Below, in pieces: positions 52,575 to 64,000 of a stretch of DNA of 64,000 bases (position 1 is its first letter; each line of letters opens with the position of its first letter). Source of the stretch: Amblyornis subalaris (Eukaryota > Chordata > Aves > Passeriformes > Ptilonorhynchidae); the NCBI GenBank assembly GCA_018881555.1, contig JACAXG010000123.1:2274460-2338459 (forward strand), in the 5' to 3' direction. The position numbers were made by a program, and so were the translations under genes. The notes below the pieces were generated by a model, which saw only the letters and a list, made by a program, of their open reading frames with translations, was not told the DNA's origin and ran no database searches.

Positions 52575-52715
52575 GTTTCTTTTTGTTTTGGTGGTTTTGT
52601 TTGCTTGTTTTCTTGTTGGTTTTTTATTATTGTTTGGGTTTTTTGTTGTTTTTGGTNTGGTTTGGGTTTTCTTTTGTTGATGTGTTTTTTTGGTATTGTT
52701 TTGTTTTTTATCCCT
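52575..52715. repeat. T/G-rich low-complexity tract
   Basis: Runs of GTTT, GGTTTT and TTTTG on the plus strand with almost no A or C. This produces Phe/Gly/Leu/Trp-rich spurious frames. One uncalled base lies inside it, at 52657. Confidence 0.9.
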
Positions 52716-55700
52716 TTTCACCTGAATATTGAAACNGAGGAAAAATTATTAATTTTCATAATGTGTGAGTTGTACATGCCACTTTTACTGACAGCCTTTA
52801 TAATTAGTCTAAACAATGCTGATTAAATCCCCTATGACTTTTAAAAATACCTTAATTGAAATACTTTGCTAGAATTAAGTTTAGGTTGAGGTTTTTTTCC
52901 CCCTCATCTGCTTGACCTGAGCACTGAAGGAACTAGAAGACATTGGCACACAGCCTTCCAGCAGTGCTGTGTTCTTTTCTGGCTGCAGAAGTATCCTTCA
53001 GCAAAACACAACATGTCACCNGTCCCCAGTAATGGTGGGAAGCTGAAAAATTTGAGTAAAGTTGTTGTTACTATCCTCTATTTGTGCACATTTATGCCAC
53101 GAAGTTTGGCAGTAGTGGCATTTCATTGGCAAACTAGTAGCAAATTCAGTGCTTTTAAAATTTGTTTTTAAAGTTACTTTTAACGTAAATATGCATTTTT
53201 TACTTCTTATAGTTGATAAACATGGTCACAGCCCACAGTCAAATGGGCACTTTGTTAACTCTATGTCTCTGGAGCATCAGCACTTAGTGGGAAAAATTTT
53301 TCTAAAGGCTTGGAAAAGAAGAAAAAATTGTCATCAACCTAACTTTGCAAAAGTGTTCAAGTTGAATGTAGCCATCGTTCTTTCAGTGGTAACTCAAGTG
53401 TTGACTGTCAAGTACCACACTTCTGGTTCAGAGGCTACCCCAGCTTTGAGTCAAGATTAAGGACCATATCACTACAATTGCTGTTGCAAAGCAGTCATGA
53501 GCNTAGAAAATATTTGCTAGAAAGTCAGGTTTTTTTCTTTTCTGTATGCTGTTTCTGTATAGATCCCTGTGTAGTAAAACATGTAGTTTACACTACAGAT
53601 TTAAAATAAAGAAATCTGAACAATGATGGTGAAACTGTCCTTTTAGCCAAGCAGTGATCTGCAAAAGTGTCTCCTTCTTATCATTAGAGACAAATCTGTA
53701 AACTGTCTTATCAGAAAATTGAAATAAAAATAGCCTAATAGGGTGTTCAGTCTGACTAAAGCAGCATCCTTGTCTACCATAACAGTGATACAACATTCAG
53801 CTTTCTATTTGTATTACTTGAAGGTGTAAAACAGTAATGAAATAAAAAACCTATATCTTTGACTGCCTATGCCCTGTTGTTCATAGCAAGTGTGATAATG
53901 CTTTTCTGTGTGCATGACACTGCTTCTGCTCACTGTATGTAACTAAGAAAAGTGTTACCCATACTAAACTTTCTGTTGATAATTCTAACAGGCTGGCTTG
54001 ATTTCTGCTTTAAAATATCCATGCACATATTTGTTATTACACTTCTCTTATTCAATCATTAACTAAGTCAACAGAGCGATCTTCATCAAGACAGCTTGTA
54101 TTTATCACACTTCATGTACTTAAATTGTATGTCACTCAGTTAAGTAAAGTCCAAGGAAATTCTTGGTTAATTCTGAAGTTAACCATATGGTTATCTAACA
54201 AGTCAGCAGAAACTAAATTCATTACCAAAATCACTTTTATGTAGTTATTATTAACTAGTATTGTTTTAATGCTTGTTTTCTGTAGTCTTTGGTTGGGTTA
54301 AAATGGCAATGGTAATTTAGTGGTCACTGTTTGTAATATAACCAAAGCCCACTAGTGTGTGAAAAAAGGCACAAATCCCNAAATAGTTCAGAGAGCTGGT
54401 TGTCTGACAGCAAAACCGAAATAAAACATGATTATGACATTATGTCATTCTGGATCTTTTATTGAAACTCTAAGAAGTAAAACCAAGCTGTTCCTTATGT
54501 GCTGCCCTTTTCCACCAGAATAAGGATAAGGATAGGGAAAGAAATAAACCTAAGATTTTTCACACCACCACCTAACCACTTGCAGTCACTTTTCTCTTTT
54601 GTAGGAACAGGAAAAGCTCAAACCAAACTAAAACAAATTGCAAGGAGTATTATTGCAGTTNTAAAAGCAAACTCTGAGAAATGAGATTTTTCTTTCTTGG
54701 GCATCTGCATTTTGATATGTTCCATATTTGCATGATCCTATACTGTTTTTCCAAAGCTCTTCTGCCTCACTGAGCAAGGAATGTGTTCTGGGCGTGAATG
54801 GGGATCACTTAGTGAAGGCTGCTCTCAGTCATTACACCCCTCTCAGATTTCTGGCAGAAGTTGCAGAATGTGTAATAAAGCAGATGTTATCAGAAGGACT
54901 TTTCCATTTATTAAATTTTTGCTATGTAGAAACNGATTCTAGATCCTATCATAGATTTCCTACAGGGTACTGCACAACCCCTAAAATATATTTCTCAGAG
55001 TTGATACCAAGTGGTGTATTACCTGTTTCTGGGTCTGTGCAGCTGGCTTGAAACTTCGTTGTCTATTTCAAGAATGATGAAGATTCATAACTTCAAACAT
55101 TACCATGGCTGTAATATTAAGTTGTGTCATGAACATAGAAAGATGTATATGATCCTGATTTTCTGCACAGATAGGGCTTAGCATCTTAAATCTTTGTACT
55201 TGTATCATTGGATTCTTTTACTTTAGTCCTTTGTTTGACACTGAGGATTTTAGGCATAGCCGTGAAACAGTATAACTTCCTGAATTTCTGACTCTGGCTG
55301 AAGTTTTTAACTCCAAGCTAGGCATTCAAAATTCTCAGATGAATATTTTCATCTGTGAAGTAGCTAAAAGAGAAGCATCAACTTTTCACTAGCTTGGGTG
55401 TGGGTAGATAGACTCAAGTGATCTGTAGATCAAGATGGATTGTATATGCTGCCAGCAAAAGAGCGCAAGAGTATGAGGCAGGTACTGAAATGTCAAGCTC
55501 TTATGAGGCCAGTTTCCTGTGCAATGCCATCAGAATCACAGTAGTGGTGACAAGGGCACATTCATAAAACTGTAATGGACATGAGAACTTTTAAGCACTG
55601 CAGTTTCTGGAGTAAGTGTGAATAATCTGTACTAAATTCCTTGTAAATCCTTCCTTTTGCTTCTGAGTTTTGACCCAGCCCCATCCATCTGCTCCAGCTC

Positions 55701-56437
55701 CTATGACAATAATAGGTAATAATCTCCTGCCCCACAGGTGGGGATTGAAATTAAATTGATAGTAATATATCAAACTCATACAATAGTGATGAGTATCACA
55801 CAAAAGCTCAGAGAGTAACAACTGTATAGTCCAAAATGCCTTGGACCACTTTTTGTGCCAGGGTGATTGAAAAAGCTGTTTGGTCATCCCAGCCTGCTCC
55901 TGTGGTCTGAATAAGGGAGGATCTGGAAAAAATATCAAGGAATCATGTAGCTAAAGATTGTAACATATGATATATAAAAATCACCTAGCTNAAATTTACA
56001 TGGACAAGTTTAATTCTAGTATTTGTAACTCCTGATCACTTGATTTTGGAACTTTGAAGTTCTTTTCTTGGATATTTTTATCTAATAGCTTATTTTCTTT
56101 TCAAATACAGAGGACTTTACTAGGTAGTGCAGAAGAGATGTGTAGGAAAGGGTACAATCAAGAAACAGTTTAGCAAAGAACTTGAAATAACTTTAAGCTC
56201 ATAAGGAACAAGGTTTTTTTTATGGGATTTCTCAATACTGTAACTTCAATTTATGTATATATTTAAGCAACCTGATAAATAACTGAAGCCTGAAGGAGAC
56301 CTGTTCCCTAGTGCACTGGTTTTTTCCAGNGCTGCTCATGATGCTCATACTGAGGGAAGGCAATGGCTGCACACAGAAGGAGGAAATGGAAAGAGGGATT
56401 ATTTATGTTTTGCTGTTTACTTGTGCAAGCAAACCCT
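52716..56437. other. Unannotated AT-rich stretch
   Basis: No gene recognised. Frames at 53149-53460 and 54728-55051 (103 and 107 codons, plus) have balanced composition but no family resemblance I can name. The interval 55,700-55,830 looks faintly like an L2/MIR-type tail. Confidence 0.4.
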
Positions 56438-56510
56438 NTGGATAAAAAAACCCCAAACAACAAAACCAGCACCAACCAAACAAAAAAACCCACCCAACCC
56501 AAACCAGAAA
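56438..56510. repeat. A/C-rich low-complexity tract
   Basis: Runs of AAAACC, CCAAAC and AAACAAA. It is the complement type of the T/G tracts at 52.6 and 57.1 kb. Confidence 0.9.
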
Positions 56511-57060
56511 TAATCAGTACATTGAAATGCTCATTTGGAATGCAAGAAATGGAATACGAGATGACAANCAAAAAGATATGCTTTAAAAGACATTTCTTAA
56601 TCAAATATATATTCAGCAGAATAAGTAATACTACAACTTTATTTAAGGGGTTGGATTTAATGCATGTACACTTACATTCCAAATAAACTCAATTAATATA
56701 AAATATTTNAAAAAATTGCAAAAACTTTGTTCAGTACTACTCACACTTCATAACTATGTGAATCAGAAACCTACAGCAACTTCTAAATTCAGTTGTGTCT
56801 CCAAATTCCTTCAGTCTTGGGATGCAAATTTGGATAGACACTCTTCATTATCATAAAATATTAGGCTATACAAAGAACTTTTTTTATTTCTGTTTTTTTT
56901 TTTTAATTTTTGTCTCCTTCTTGACGAAATAATGACTTCTATTTTTTAGTTTATAAGGAAAGAGAGGGAAAGCACATGTGGAAACATAGGAGTTTGGTAA
57001 AACAGTAACACCATCCCTGTTTGTTCTGAATAATTGGAACTGAGGCTTTGAGACTTTGTC

Positions 57061-57190
57061 CTTTTTTTTTTTNCNNNNAANTNNNNNNNNNNNNANNTNN
57101 NGNNNNGNNANNANTTTTTTNGGNTTTTTTTTGTTTGTTGGTTTGGTTTTTTGTTTTGTTTGGGTTTTGTTTTTGTTTTTTGTTTTTTAA
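57061..57190. repeat. T-rich, then G/T-rich low-complexity tract with uncalled bases
   Basis: A poly-T run of at least 12 leads into a block at 57073-57124 where most bases are N with scattered called letters. After it the sequence is (GTTT)n-like. The mixed N block looks like low-quality or masked base calls rather than a scaffold gap of arbitrary length. Confidence 0.9.
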
Positions 57191-57656
57191 GTTTCTGTTG
57201 ACTTTCTTAACACATTGCTTTTCTTGGACATACTTGTACAGTGTACGTACAAAAATGGAATCTTACAGAAGTATATTCTGTTTATCTGTCATAGCACCCA
57301 GCATTTTGCTATGACTAGTAAGGTAGCTGAGGGCTATCTGGACCTTGCGGAGCTTCCTTTGGCATATGATCTATGGAATAGGATACATTAGGATATTAGG
57401 ATTTGCAGGTGTTGAAAATAATATGTACATTTATGTTGTTGCATGTTAAATATTAACAGACATTACAGTTTGTTTGAAAGAAAAACAAAAGGTGACATAT
57501 TGGATACACCTAAAACAGAATGAAGGCAAATGTGGAGTGAAACCCCCAGCGTAAAATATGCATAAAAGGGGAATGAATGCAAAAGTTAATCAGTGTCTGC
57601 TGTCCTAAGCAGGCCCGTTCTTGAGTTTTCAGATTGTCAGCTGGTTAGGGGTGGAG
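57191..57656. other. Unannotated stretch left of the long LTR
   Basis: No gene or repeat recognised. GGATA/GGATATT is repeated imperfectly near 57,375-57,400. Confidence 0.5.
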
Positions 57657-59171
57657 TATCATGGTTTGACCCGGTGTGAAACAAATCTGATTGGTTAAAA
57701 CAGGTGATAGACCGTTGTATAACCCACTTGGTGTTCATGTGACATCTCTGTGGAAGGAATGTTACAAAAAACCACCCAGGAAGTGACATTTGCTTACTTG
57801 CTCCCTTGCTCCTAGCTGCACTCATGAGCAGCAGTGGCTTCCCCGCCCCGCCCCCCCCCCCCCGGGGGCCAGGGGCCCACAGCCCGGGGCGGGGCCTGGC
57901 GGGGGCCCCGGCCTACCTCCACCGGTCCCGCACCGTTTGGACCCAAGAGGAGCTGGTCTATTGCCATCTGGACCAAGGCCAAGCAGAAAAGCGGAGCCGA
58001 ACCGAGCCGCGCAGACAAGCTGAAAGTTGCGGAGAAAAAAAAAACCCCTCCTTTTCCCTTTCNGAGGTGGATGGGTGAGATCGAAGAGTGACCTTGCTGT
58101 TGTAGATATGGCGAATTGCAGACAATTAATTAGCAGCCAATAGACAGTTGAAATTTGGGTGGCTGCCAGTGCAGAGAAGCAGTTTGGGAGGGGAAAAGAG
58201 CCTTGGGGCCCGGGAAGAGTTTGATTATGGACTAGAGACACAGCAACACAGCTGAAATTATCTGACAGGAGCATGTAAAACTGTTACAAATACTTCTGTA
58301 GGCATTTTCTGCAAATACTAACCTCTTCTCTGAGCCAGAGAGAAAGGAAAGCAGTCACGTGTAGGACTGATGTGGTGACCAGCAGCCTAACGGAAGAGAA
58401 GACAGAAGTGGCAGGAAGTGCNAGAGGAGAAACCACCTTCAAAAGCATCGGGACTCACTTTTTTCTGTGAGCTGTGCTGTGGGATCTGGAATAATGCCAA
58501 ACTAAATTTCTCTATAAATCACAATATGAGACATGGGGGAATTTGAATTTCACAGCCTAAGATAAGAACATTTTATGTTGTGAGTAGATGAAGTTTGCAG
58601 CCTTTGGAGATTATGAGTAAAAGCAGGAGACTGTACCTTTGATGCCTTCAGGCTGGAATGACTTATTCTTAAATGTTTAACCCTATTAGACTTTTCTTAT
58701 GACCCACAAACTGCCGAGAGTATTGTGGGAGAGAAGATACACCACTGCAACACCTGGGCGGGCTGTGGTGTTTCCTGAAAGTTTGGGACCACGCTGAAGA
58801 CACTCTGTGGAGAGCATCCCCGGCATCTCCACTAGGAGCTACCTTCCGTGGGATGGNTCCCATTACGCTACAGAAAGAACTCTTTATTCCATAAAATGGC
58901 AATAAGAACTCTTAATCATAAGATCAGAAATCTCATGTTTATGTCCTTTGCGTGATCAGTGAGAAAGATTGGAATGTATTGGGGGGAGAGTGATATTTGT
59001 ATATTATGCCTTANTATTTTTATTATTTTTTATTCTTTTTATTCTTAGTAGAGTTAGTGAATAAATTATTTAATCATTTTTCAAGCTTGTAGCCTGTTTC
59101 TGCCGTCTTGCATCCTCTAAAGAACATGACATGGGGATCTGGAGTTTGCCTCCAGGTTAACCCTTGAAACA
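57657..59171 (+). mobile_element. Long ERVL-like solo LTR
   Basis: The left end TATCATGGTTTGACCC and right end GGTTAACCCTTGAAACA are imperfect inverted repeats of the TGTCATGGTTT...AAACCATGACA type seen at avian ERVL LTR ends. Other ERVL-like signs are the T-rich stretch with TTATTCTTAGTAGAGTTAGTG followed by the poly(A) signal AATAAA at 59060-59065, about 110 bases before the right end, which sets plus orientation. A GC-rich core lies at about 57,826-58,020, with a C-run at 57,847-57,863. No gag-pol adjoins it, so I read it as a solo LTR. The expected short target duplication is not visible, so the exact ends are approximate. At about 1.5 kb it is long and may contain a nested insertion. Confidence 0.7.
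59060..59065 (+). promoter_or_regulatory. Poly(A) signal AATAAA of the ERVL-like LTR
   Basis: The hexamer lies just after the T-rich TTATTCTTAGTAGAG block and about 110 bases before the LTR end, as expected for an R region. Confidence 0.6.
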
Positions 59172-62100
59172 CCCATGGAATATAAATAACAGGGGGGACT
59201 TAGACTATTTCAGATGCAGTAGTGGAAGTGTTGTGTTGCGTGTCACAGACAACACTTACTCATGTTCCCCAATTGTCAGTTAGAGTGTACAGATACTCCT
59301 TAGTCCACAGTCAGCTAGCAGAAGTTGAAAGTGGAATCATAAATAATTTCTAGCTGTTTGCACTCTGCTGACAACTCTATACATAGTCGTACAATGTTCC
59401 AGCTCTCAGTAAACCTTGCAAGAAGAAAGAGTAATCCCCAACCCTTCCTATGTTCTGAGAAGCTGCACAATAGCAAATTTTTAAAAAATTAAAAAATATT
59501 TTTGAGATTTTGATACATCAGTCAAACATATACTGGTTTTTACTCACTAGTCAGTGTAGTTCAAACCCATTATATGTCAGATCTCTCGAGCTGATACGCT
59601 TATTGAGTCGTACAGCATCTGGCATCACTGAATAAAACTGGATATTATGCAGATTTGAGAGTTATTTGATGGTCAAAATTGTGCTATATTGTTTTTAAAA
59701 GGGACATAACACTTCAGGACTCCTGAAACAACCTGTTAAATTGGCTAAGAATTAATGAGAAGTCAGAGTTCTGTCAGGGTTCTCTTCTTGCTCTGCAAAC
59801 CATCAGGATACCAAGGCATGATGAATATATATAATATTGCCCTTGCAAAGGATAGTTCAAAGCACATTGGACAATGCTGCTTATATTCAAAGCTCACCCA
59901 GCAGAGCAGTTTCCATATCAGATGTTCTGTCTGTACTGGCTGTCATGAAAACAGGAGGTCACTTACTGACACTTGATTAAGTATTCTGACTCTAATAATA
60001 TTTAATCTGCAAATAAATGTATTTATCAAATACCAGTTTTATTTACCAAAACACCATTTTGATAACTGTTATAAATTCTTTTATTTAAGTGTACTCATCT
60101 ACTTCTGCAAGAATGACTACTTCAGTGTTGCCCATCTAATTTTTTAAGTGATGTCCACAGTAGTAGAATCTGTTGCACAATGGCAGCTAAGGTGATACTC
60201 TTCTTGCCTTTTTTAATTATTAGAGGTTTTGTAGGTTGTGCTGAGAAAGACTACAAGGATATTCAGTGCAGAATATTACAAGACGGAAAGGTACAGAATC
60301 AAAGACTTGCCTGCCGGCACCAAGGCCCCTTGTTACAGCAGTTCTTTTTACTTGCACAATTAGGATACTTGTTTGAGCCTGATAAGATTTCAGTGTATAT
60401 CATGGCATTTCTATTTTATATTTGTACCCTGTGATAGCACTATATGAAATACACAGGGCTAATTGGTTCATGTCCTAANAGGAATAAGATTGTTGATGTC
60501 TCCTGTGATAAGCTGTTGTGCATTAAAATTTTCCCATTATATAGGATTATAGTTATAGTAATGAGAAAGGACACTGCTAGGATCTTTTGACATAGAAAGC
60601 ATCTTATTTTCTTTAAATGCCCTCTAAAGAAAAGAAAATAATTTTAAGGTGAAAAGGGATGAGAGCGATAACATTGAGCAGATGTACATTAAGTTTAGAC
60701 TTTCTCACCTTCTGCAAAGCACTACATCTGCATACAATAAAATAAGACTTTGTTCTACATATAGTAGTTTTCAATTAACTGAAAATACCTGTTCTAGTAG
60801 CATGTTCAAAAAAGAATATAACTGACACGAAGTTTCTGTTAAAAGAATCCTGTCAAGGTAAAGAAGAAAGGAAACTAAAGAAGCTGTACATTACTGGTAT
60901 GTGGTGTAATTAGCTGTGGCAGGTCTTTAATTGTCATAGACAAGATGACAGAAACTACTTATATCAGTTTTGCGGACTATTTATATACCGAAGTCATTAT
61001 GACCCTTGAGCTTGTTTAAATAAAAGTAAATTTCATTAATGAATTCTCAATTTTTAGGCAGAAAGCATATCCTAAAGCAATTTTGACCAACGTATGTGAT
61101 GCATAAATGAACCAAAGCTACCCAGAAGAAAGCTGAGAAATCCCTTTAGGAGAGGAAACACCACAGTAATGTGGGACNAGCTATGAAGGTACCTGTTTTC
61201 TTGCTTCTCTGTGTGCAGGAGCTGTAATGGAAAAAGGTGGGATTTCCNCTTAAAAAAAAAAAAGTGGTTCAAAAAGTAACTAGAAGTGGAAAAAAATTAA
61301 AGCAACTTACTGATGTTACAGTCTGATAGTTGCCTAAAATTGTTATGTTTCCAGGTAGTGAATTTATGCGTGTGGACCTGGAATTTTTGGAAATAAGCAG
61401 TAAAAGCAGTATGTGAACATTAGAGGATGTATAGTAAAGATTCCTGAAGATGGTTATAAAGATTTTTAATTCGGCTTAAGTAGCTCATATATACATGTAT
61501 CTTGCTATTAAGAGACAGCCAGAATGCACAGAAGAGACAAGGATAACATGAAAAAGACGAGCAATTTTCTTTGAACCTCAGAGACTGGCAAGCAGAAAAG
61601 AAAGCAATATTGGCAGGGAGAATGGGATGATGCCAGGGGAAGGGAGGATCCAAATGCCACTATCCTTTTTGGGCTACACACAGCTTCAAGGGGAAACAAA
61701 CTCTTGAAAAACAGATTCTACTATGGAAGAAAANAGAGGTGTGAATAAAGTGAACTGAAAGAACTGTGAAAATCTATGGAGGAACCAGAAACCAAGAAGT
61801 TGTAATTCCTGCAGATTTCAGAGATATGATCTTTTATTGAGATATAGTCTTCATTACCTAAGGGGAGAATCTGAAAGCAATGCCACACACAGGGTGAATG
61901 TTCCAGAGCCTTTTGAGCTGTCTTTTAGACACTTTTACAAAGAAAGCTTTGATAGGCTCTTGATGTCCTAGCCAAAGTTGTCACAACCACTGAAATAACG
62001 GAAACTATTTTATAATCTATAGTTTACAGAGATAAAAGCCATACAGATTTTTACAGTAATATATTTGCACATATACTTACTTTTCAGATTATTCTTGNGC

Positions 62101-64000
62101 TTCTTAGATGTGATCCAGCAAGATAACCAACAAAATAATTATAAGAATGCTGGTGCCTGCATAAATTCCTATTTACTTAGAAGTCAGCAAGCAACCTCCA
62201 AATTCAAATTTACGCATCCCTGAACACATGATGTGTGTTGAGGGATCAAAATCAAATTAAAGCTCTAAGTCACAGTATCAGAAATGGCTACACAAGCCAA
62301 GGCTGTTTATCCACCAAAGTTAGGAAGAATGTATGTTAATAACCCCAAACTGAAAGAAACACTGAAATAAACAGATTTTGGTGTTGGGGGAAAAAAAGTT
62401 TTACATAATGTTATATTATTTGCTGATGGAAACCTACTTATTCTATAATGCTGATGTTTATACAGTGGTTTTATACTTCTACAGTTGTCTTTTTAATAGG
62501 CTTTAAATGAATAAAATAGTCTTTGCCACTACAGTACAGTAAAAGCTCCCTAAATCATTATAGCCCTCAGAGAAATCTGATAGAAAAAGTGGTTATGCAT
62601 TTTCTGTTTTATTTACAGTATAANTAAAGTAATGATTGTAGTTGTTACAGTGGTATACCTTTCATAATTCCATAGCTGAAGTGACATCTTGGATAAATAA
62701 TAGCTATCTAGTGAACTGACTGGAGACATTACTTACTTTTACAAGCTATTGATTACCTTACAATTCACAAAAGAAGCAAACCCACAAACAAAAGGACTTC
62801 AATAAAGATTCTAAAATAATGTGGTCGGGTACAGGATCACTGGGTATTTCTTTCATATAATACTATTAATGCATGTTTACAAATGCATATGCAAAACACT
62901 TAATTTTTAAAATGTCATTCTTANGCCAAACCATGTCTGATTTTCATTTTTAAATTGACTAGATAACATCTCCCTTCATGCACTTCTTTGCATGTGTTTT
63001 TAACAACAGAAAGTAATTTCTCATGTACTTGTGTCAGAAAATTAATTTTCATCTTCAGTTTGCCTTTTCTGAAATTACTTTGTCTCTGCAACTCACACAA
63101 ACCTGNTTTTTTTTCAATTGAGTGAACGTGCCCTTAGCATGAAACATATCCCCATATGATTGCAGTGAAATGACTCAAATTTTTAGAGATAAACCAAGGT
63201 ATGAAGGTTTTCACTGTCTGGCAATAACTTACAGAGCACTTGCCATTAACAGTTCATGATTCTAAGAGTTATCAAACTAGAATAAAGAAAAGGTTGCAGT
63301 ATTTCCCTAGCCCTGGGGAACTGCTGCAACAAAACAGTTGATACAACACTGTTTTGATGCCATTATACTCTAAAAAGCTTAAAATTCCATCTGATAAACG
63401 AAAAAAAAGTGAGAAGTTTTATAGAGGATCTTTTATAGTATTCAAGTGAATTTTCCTGAAAATGAAAATGCCAGCTATTCTTTGGGTTGCAGAATGGGGA
63501 AAAAAAAAGTAGATAAAAATTCATCAGTCTTTTTTCACTATTTCACTTTTTTCCCTATAGAAATTATTTCTTATCCTAAAATTTAATGCTTCTCCAAATA
63601 CTTGTTAAAATCTTTAATTGTAGCATATAATGAGAATAGAAACAGAATATTCCCCATATTGTTCCCCTTTAAAACAAATGTAACTATTAAAATTTAATAG
63701 ACAAAATGTTTGTTTTTTAGAAATTCTAGGAGATGAGCATAACTGCTTTTACTTTGAACAGGTCCTAGTGAACAATCAAAAAAGAGACTTCTGCCTTTGA
63801 ATTTCTGAATCAAAAACATAAGAACATATTAACCTTGAAATATTGTTTTCCATCTACCATTTCCATCAACACTGTGGTCATCATTTCCTCCTCTGGACCA
63901 TACCTTTAAAATTTCCTACTTGGAGCAAAGCAAACTGATTTTCAATTCAAAATGTCTTCAAAACCAGAAGTCTTGAGAGAAATTGCATAGTCTTCTTCAG
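59172..64000. other. Unannotated AT-rich stretch
   Basis: No gene, RNA or mobile element recognised in 4.8 kb. Frames at 59755-59976 and 60180-60434 (73 and 84 codons, plus) are open but show no domain. The second starts with a hydrophobic, signal-like segment (VILFLPFLIIRGFVG), which AT-rich DNA often produces by chance. Confidence 0.5.

Noticed and set aside
52473..52826. 117-codon Phe/Gly/Trp-rich membrane-like frame
   Set aside because: It is a translation of the T/G low-complexity tract.
57790..58274. Several Pro/Gly/Arg-rich frames around the GC-rich block as a gene or CpG-island promoter
   Set aside because: They lie inside the ERVL-like LTR, overlap each other in all frames, and derive from C- and G-runs.
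60180..60434. 84-codon frame with a hydrophobic N-terminus as a secreted protein
   Set aside because: The hydrophobic segment is short, no mature domain is recognisable, and AT-rich DNA often gives such starts.

Overview
This window looks like 64 kb of bird nuclear DNA from a gene-poor intergenic or intronic region. The bird assignment rests on CR1 LINE pieces in both orientations, at least two short solo LTRs with intact target-site duplications, one long ERVL-type LTR, and T/G-rich low-complexity tracts. The background is AT-rich and stop-riddled. No open frame longer than about 175 codons occurs, none resembles a cellular protein exon I recognise, and there is no operon-like or CRISPR-like structure. 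The species cannot be fixed from the sequence alone.

Layout. 0.1-1.3 kb: CR1 ORF2 fragment (+), missing its 3' end. 3.05-3.39 kb: solo LTR (-) with an exact 6-bp target duplication. 3.4-9.6 kb: unique AT-rich DNA with two small tandem arrays. 9.6-9.86 kb: CR1 3' end (+). 11.7-12.5 kb: old, decayed CR1 (+), with a possible old LINE 3' end at 13.23-13.3 kb. 15.24-15.76 kb: remnant resembling the RNA-binding ORF1 domain of L1/Tx1-type LINEs, unexpected in a bird. 16.3-17.6 kb: CR1 reverse transcriptase to 3' end (-). 24.6-24.74 kb: possible very old LINE RT scrap. 27.68-28.0 kb: second solo LTR (-) with an exact 5-bp target duplication. 35.90-35.95 kb: decayed tRNA-Ile-like sequence, probably the head of an old SINE. 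41.71-41.79 kb: 34-bp near-perfect inverted repeat with a 13-base loop. 48.4-50.1 kb: internally deleted CR1 (-) that keeps ORF1, the start of ORF2 and the 3' tail. 52.6, 56.4 and 57.1 kb: T/G or A/C-rich low-complexity tracts, the last with a block of uncalled bases. 57.66-59.17 kb: long ERVL-like LTR (+) with a GC-rich core. 59.2-64 kb: unique AT-rich DNA.

Nothing here forms a pathway. The content is a record of retroelement insertion and decay. The items most worth following up are the 34-bp hairpin at 41.7 kb, the half-CR1 at 48.4-50.1 kb, the L1/Tx1-like ORF1 remnant at 15.2-15.8 kb and the tRNA-Ile-like SINE head at 35.9 kb. All family calls come from recalled family features; no database search was run.
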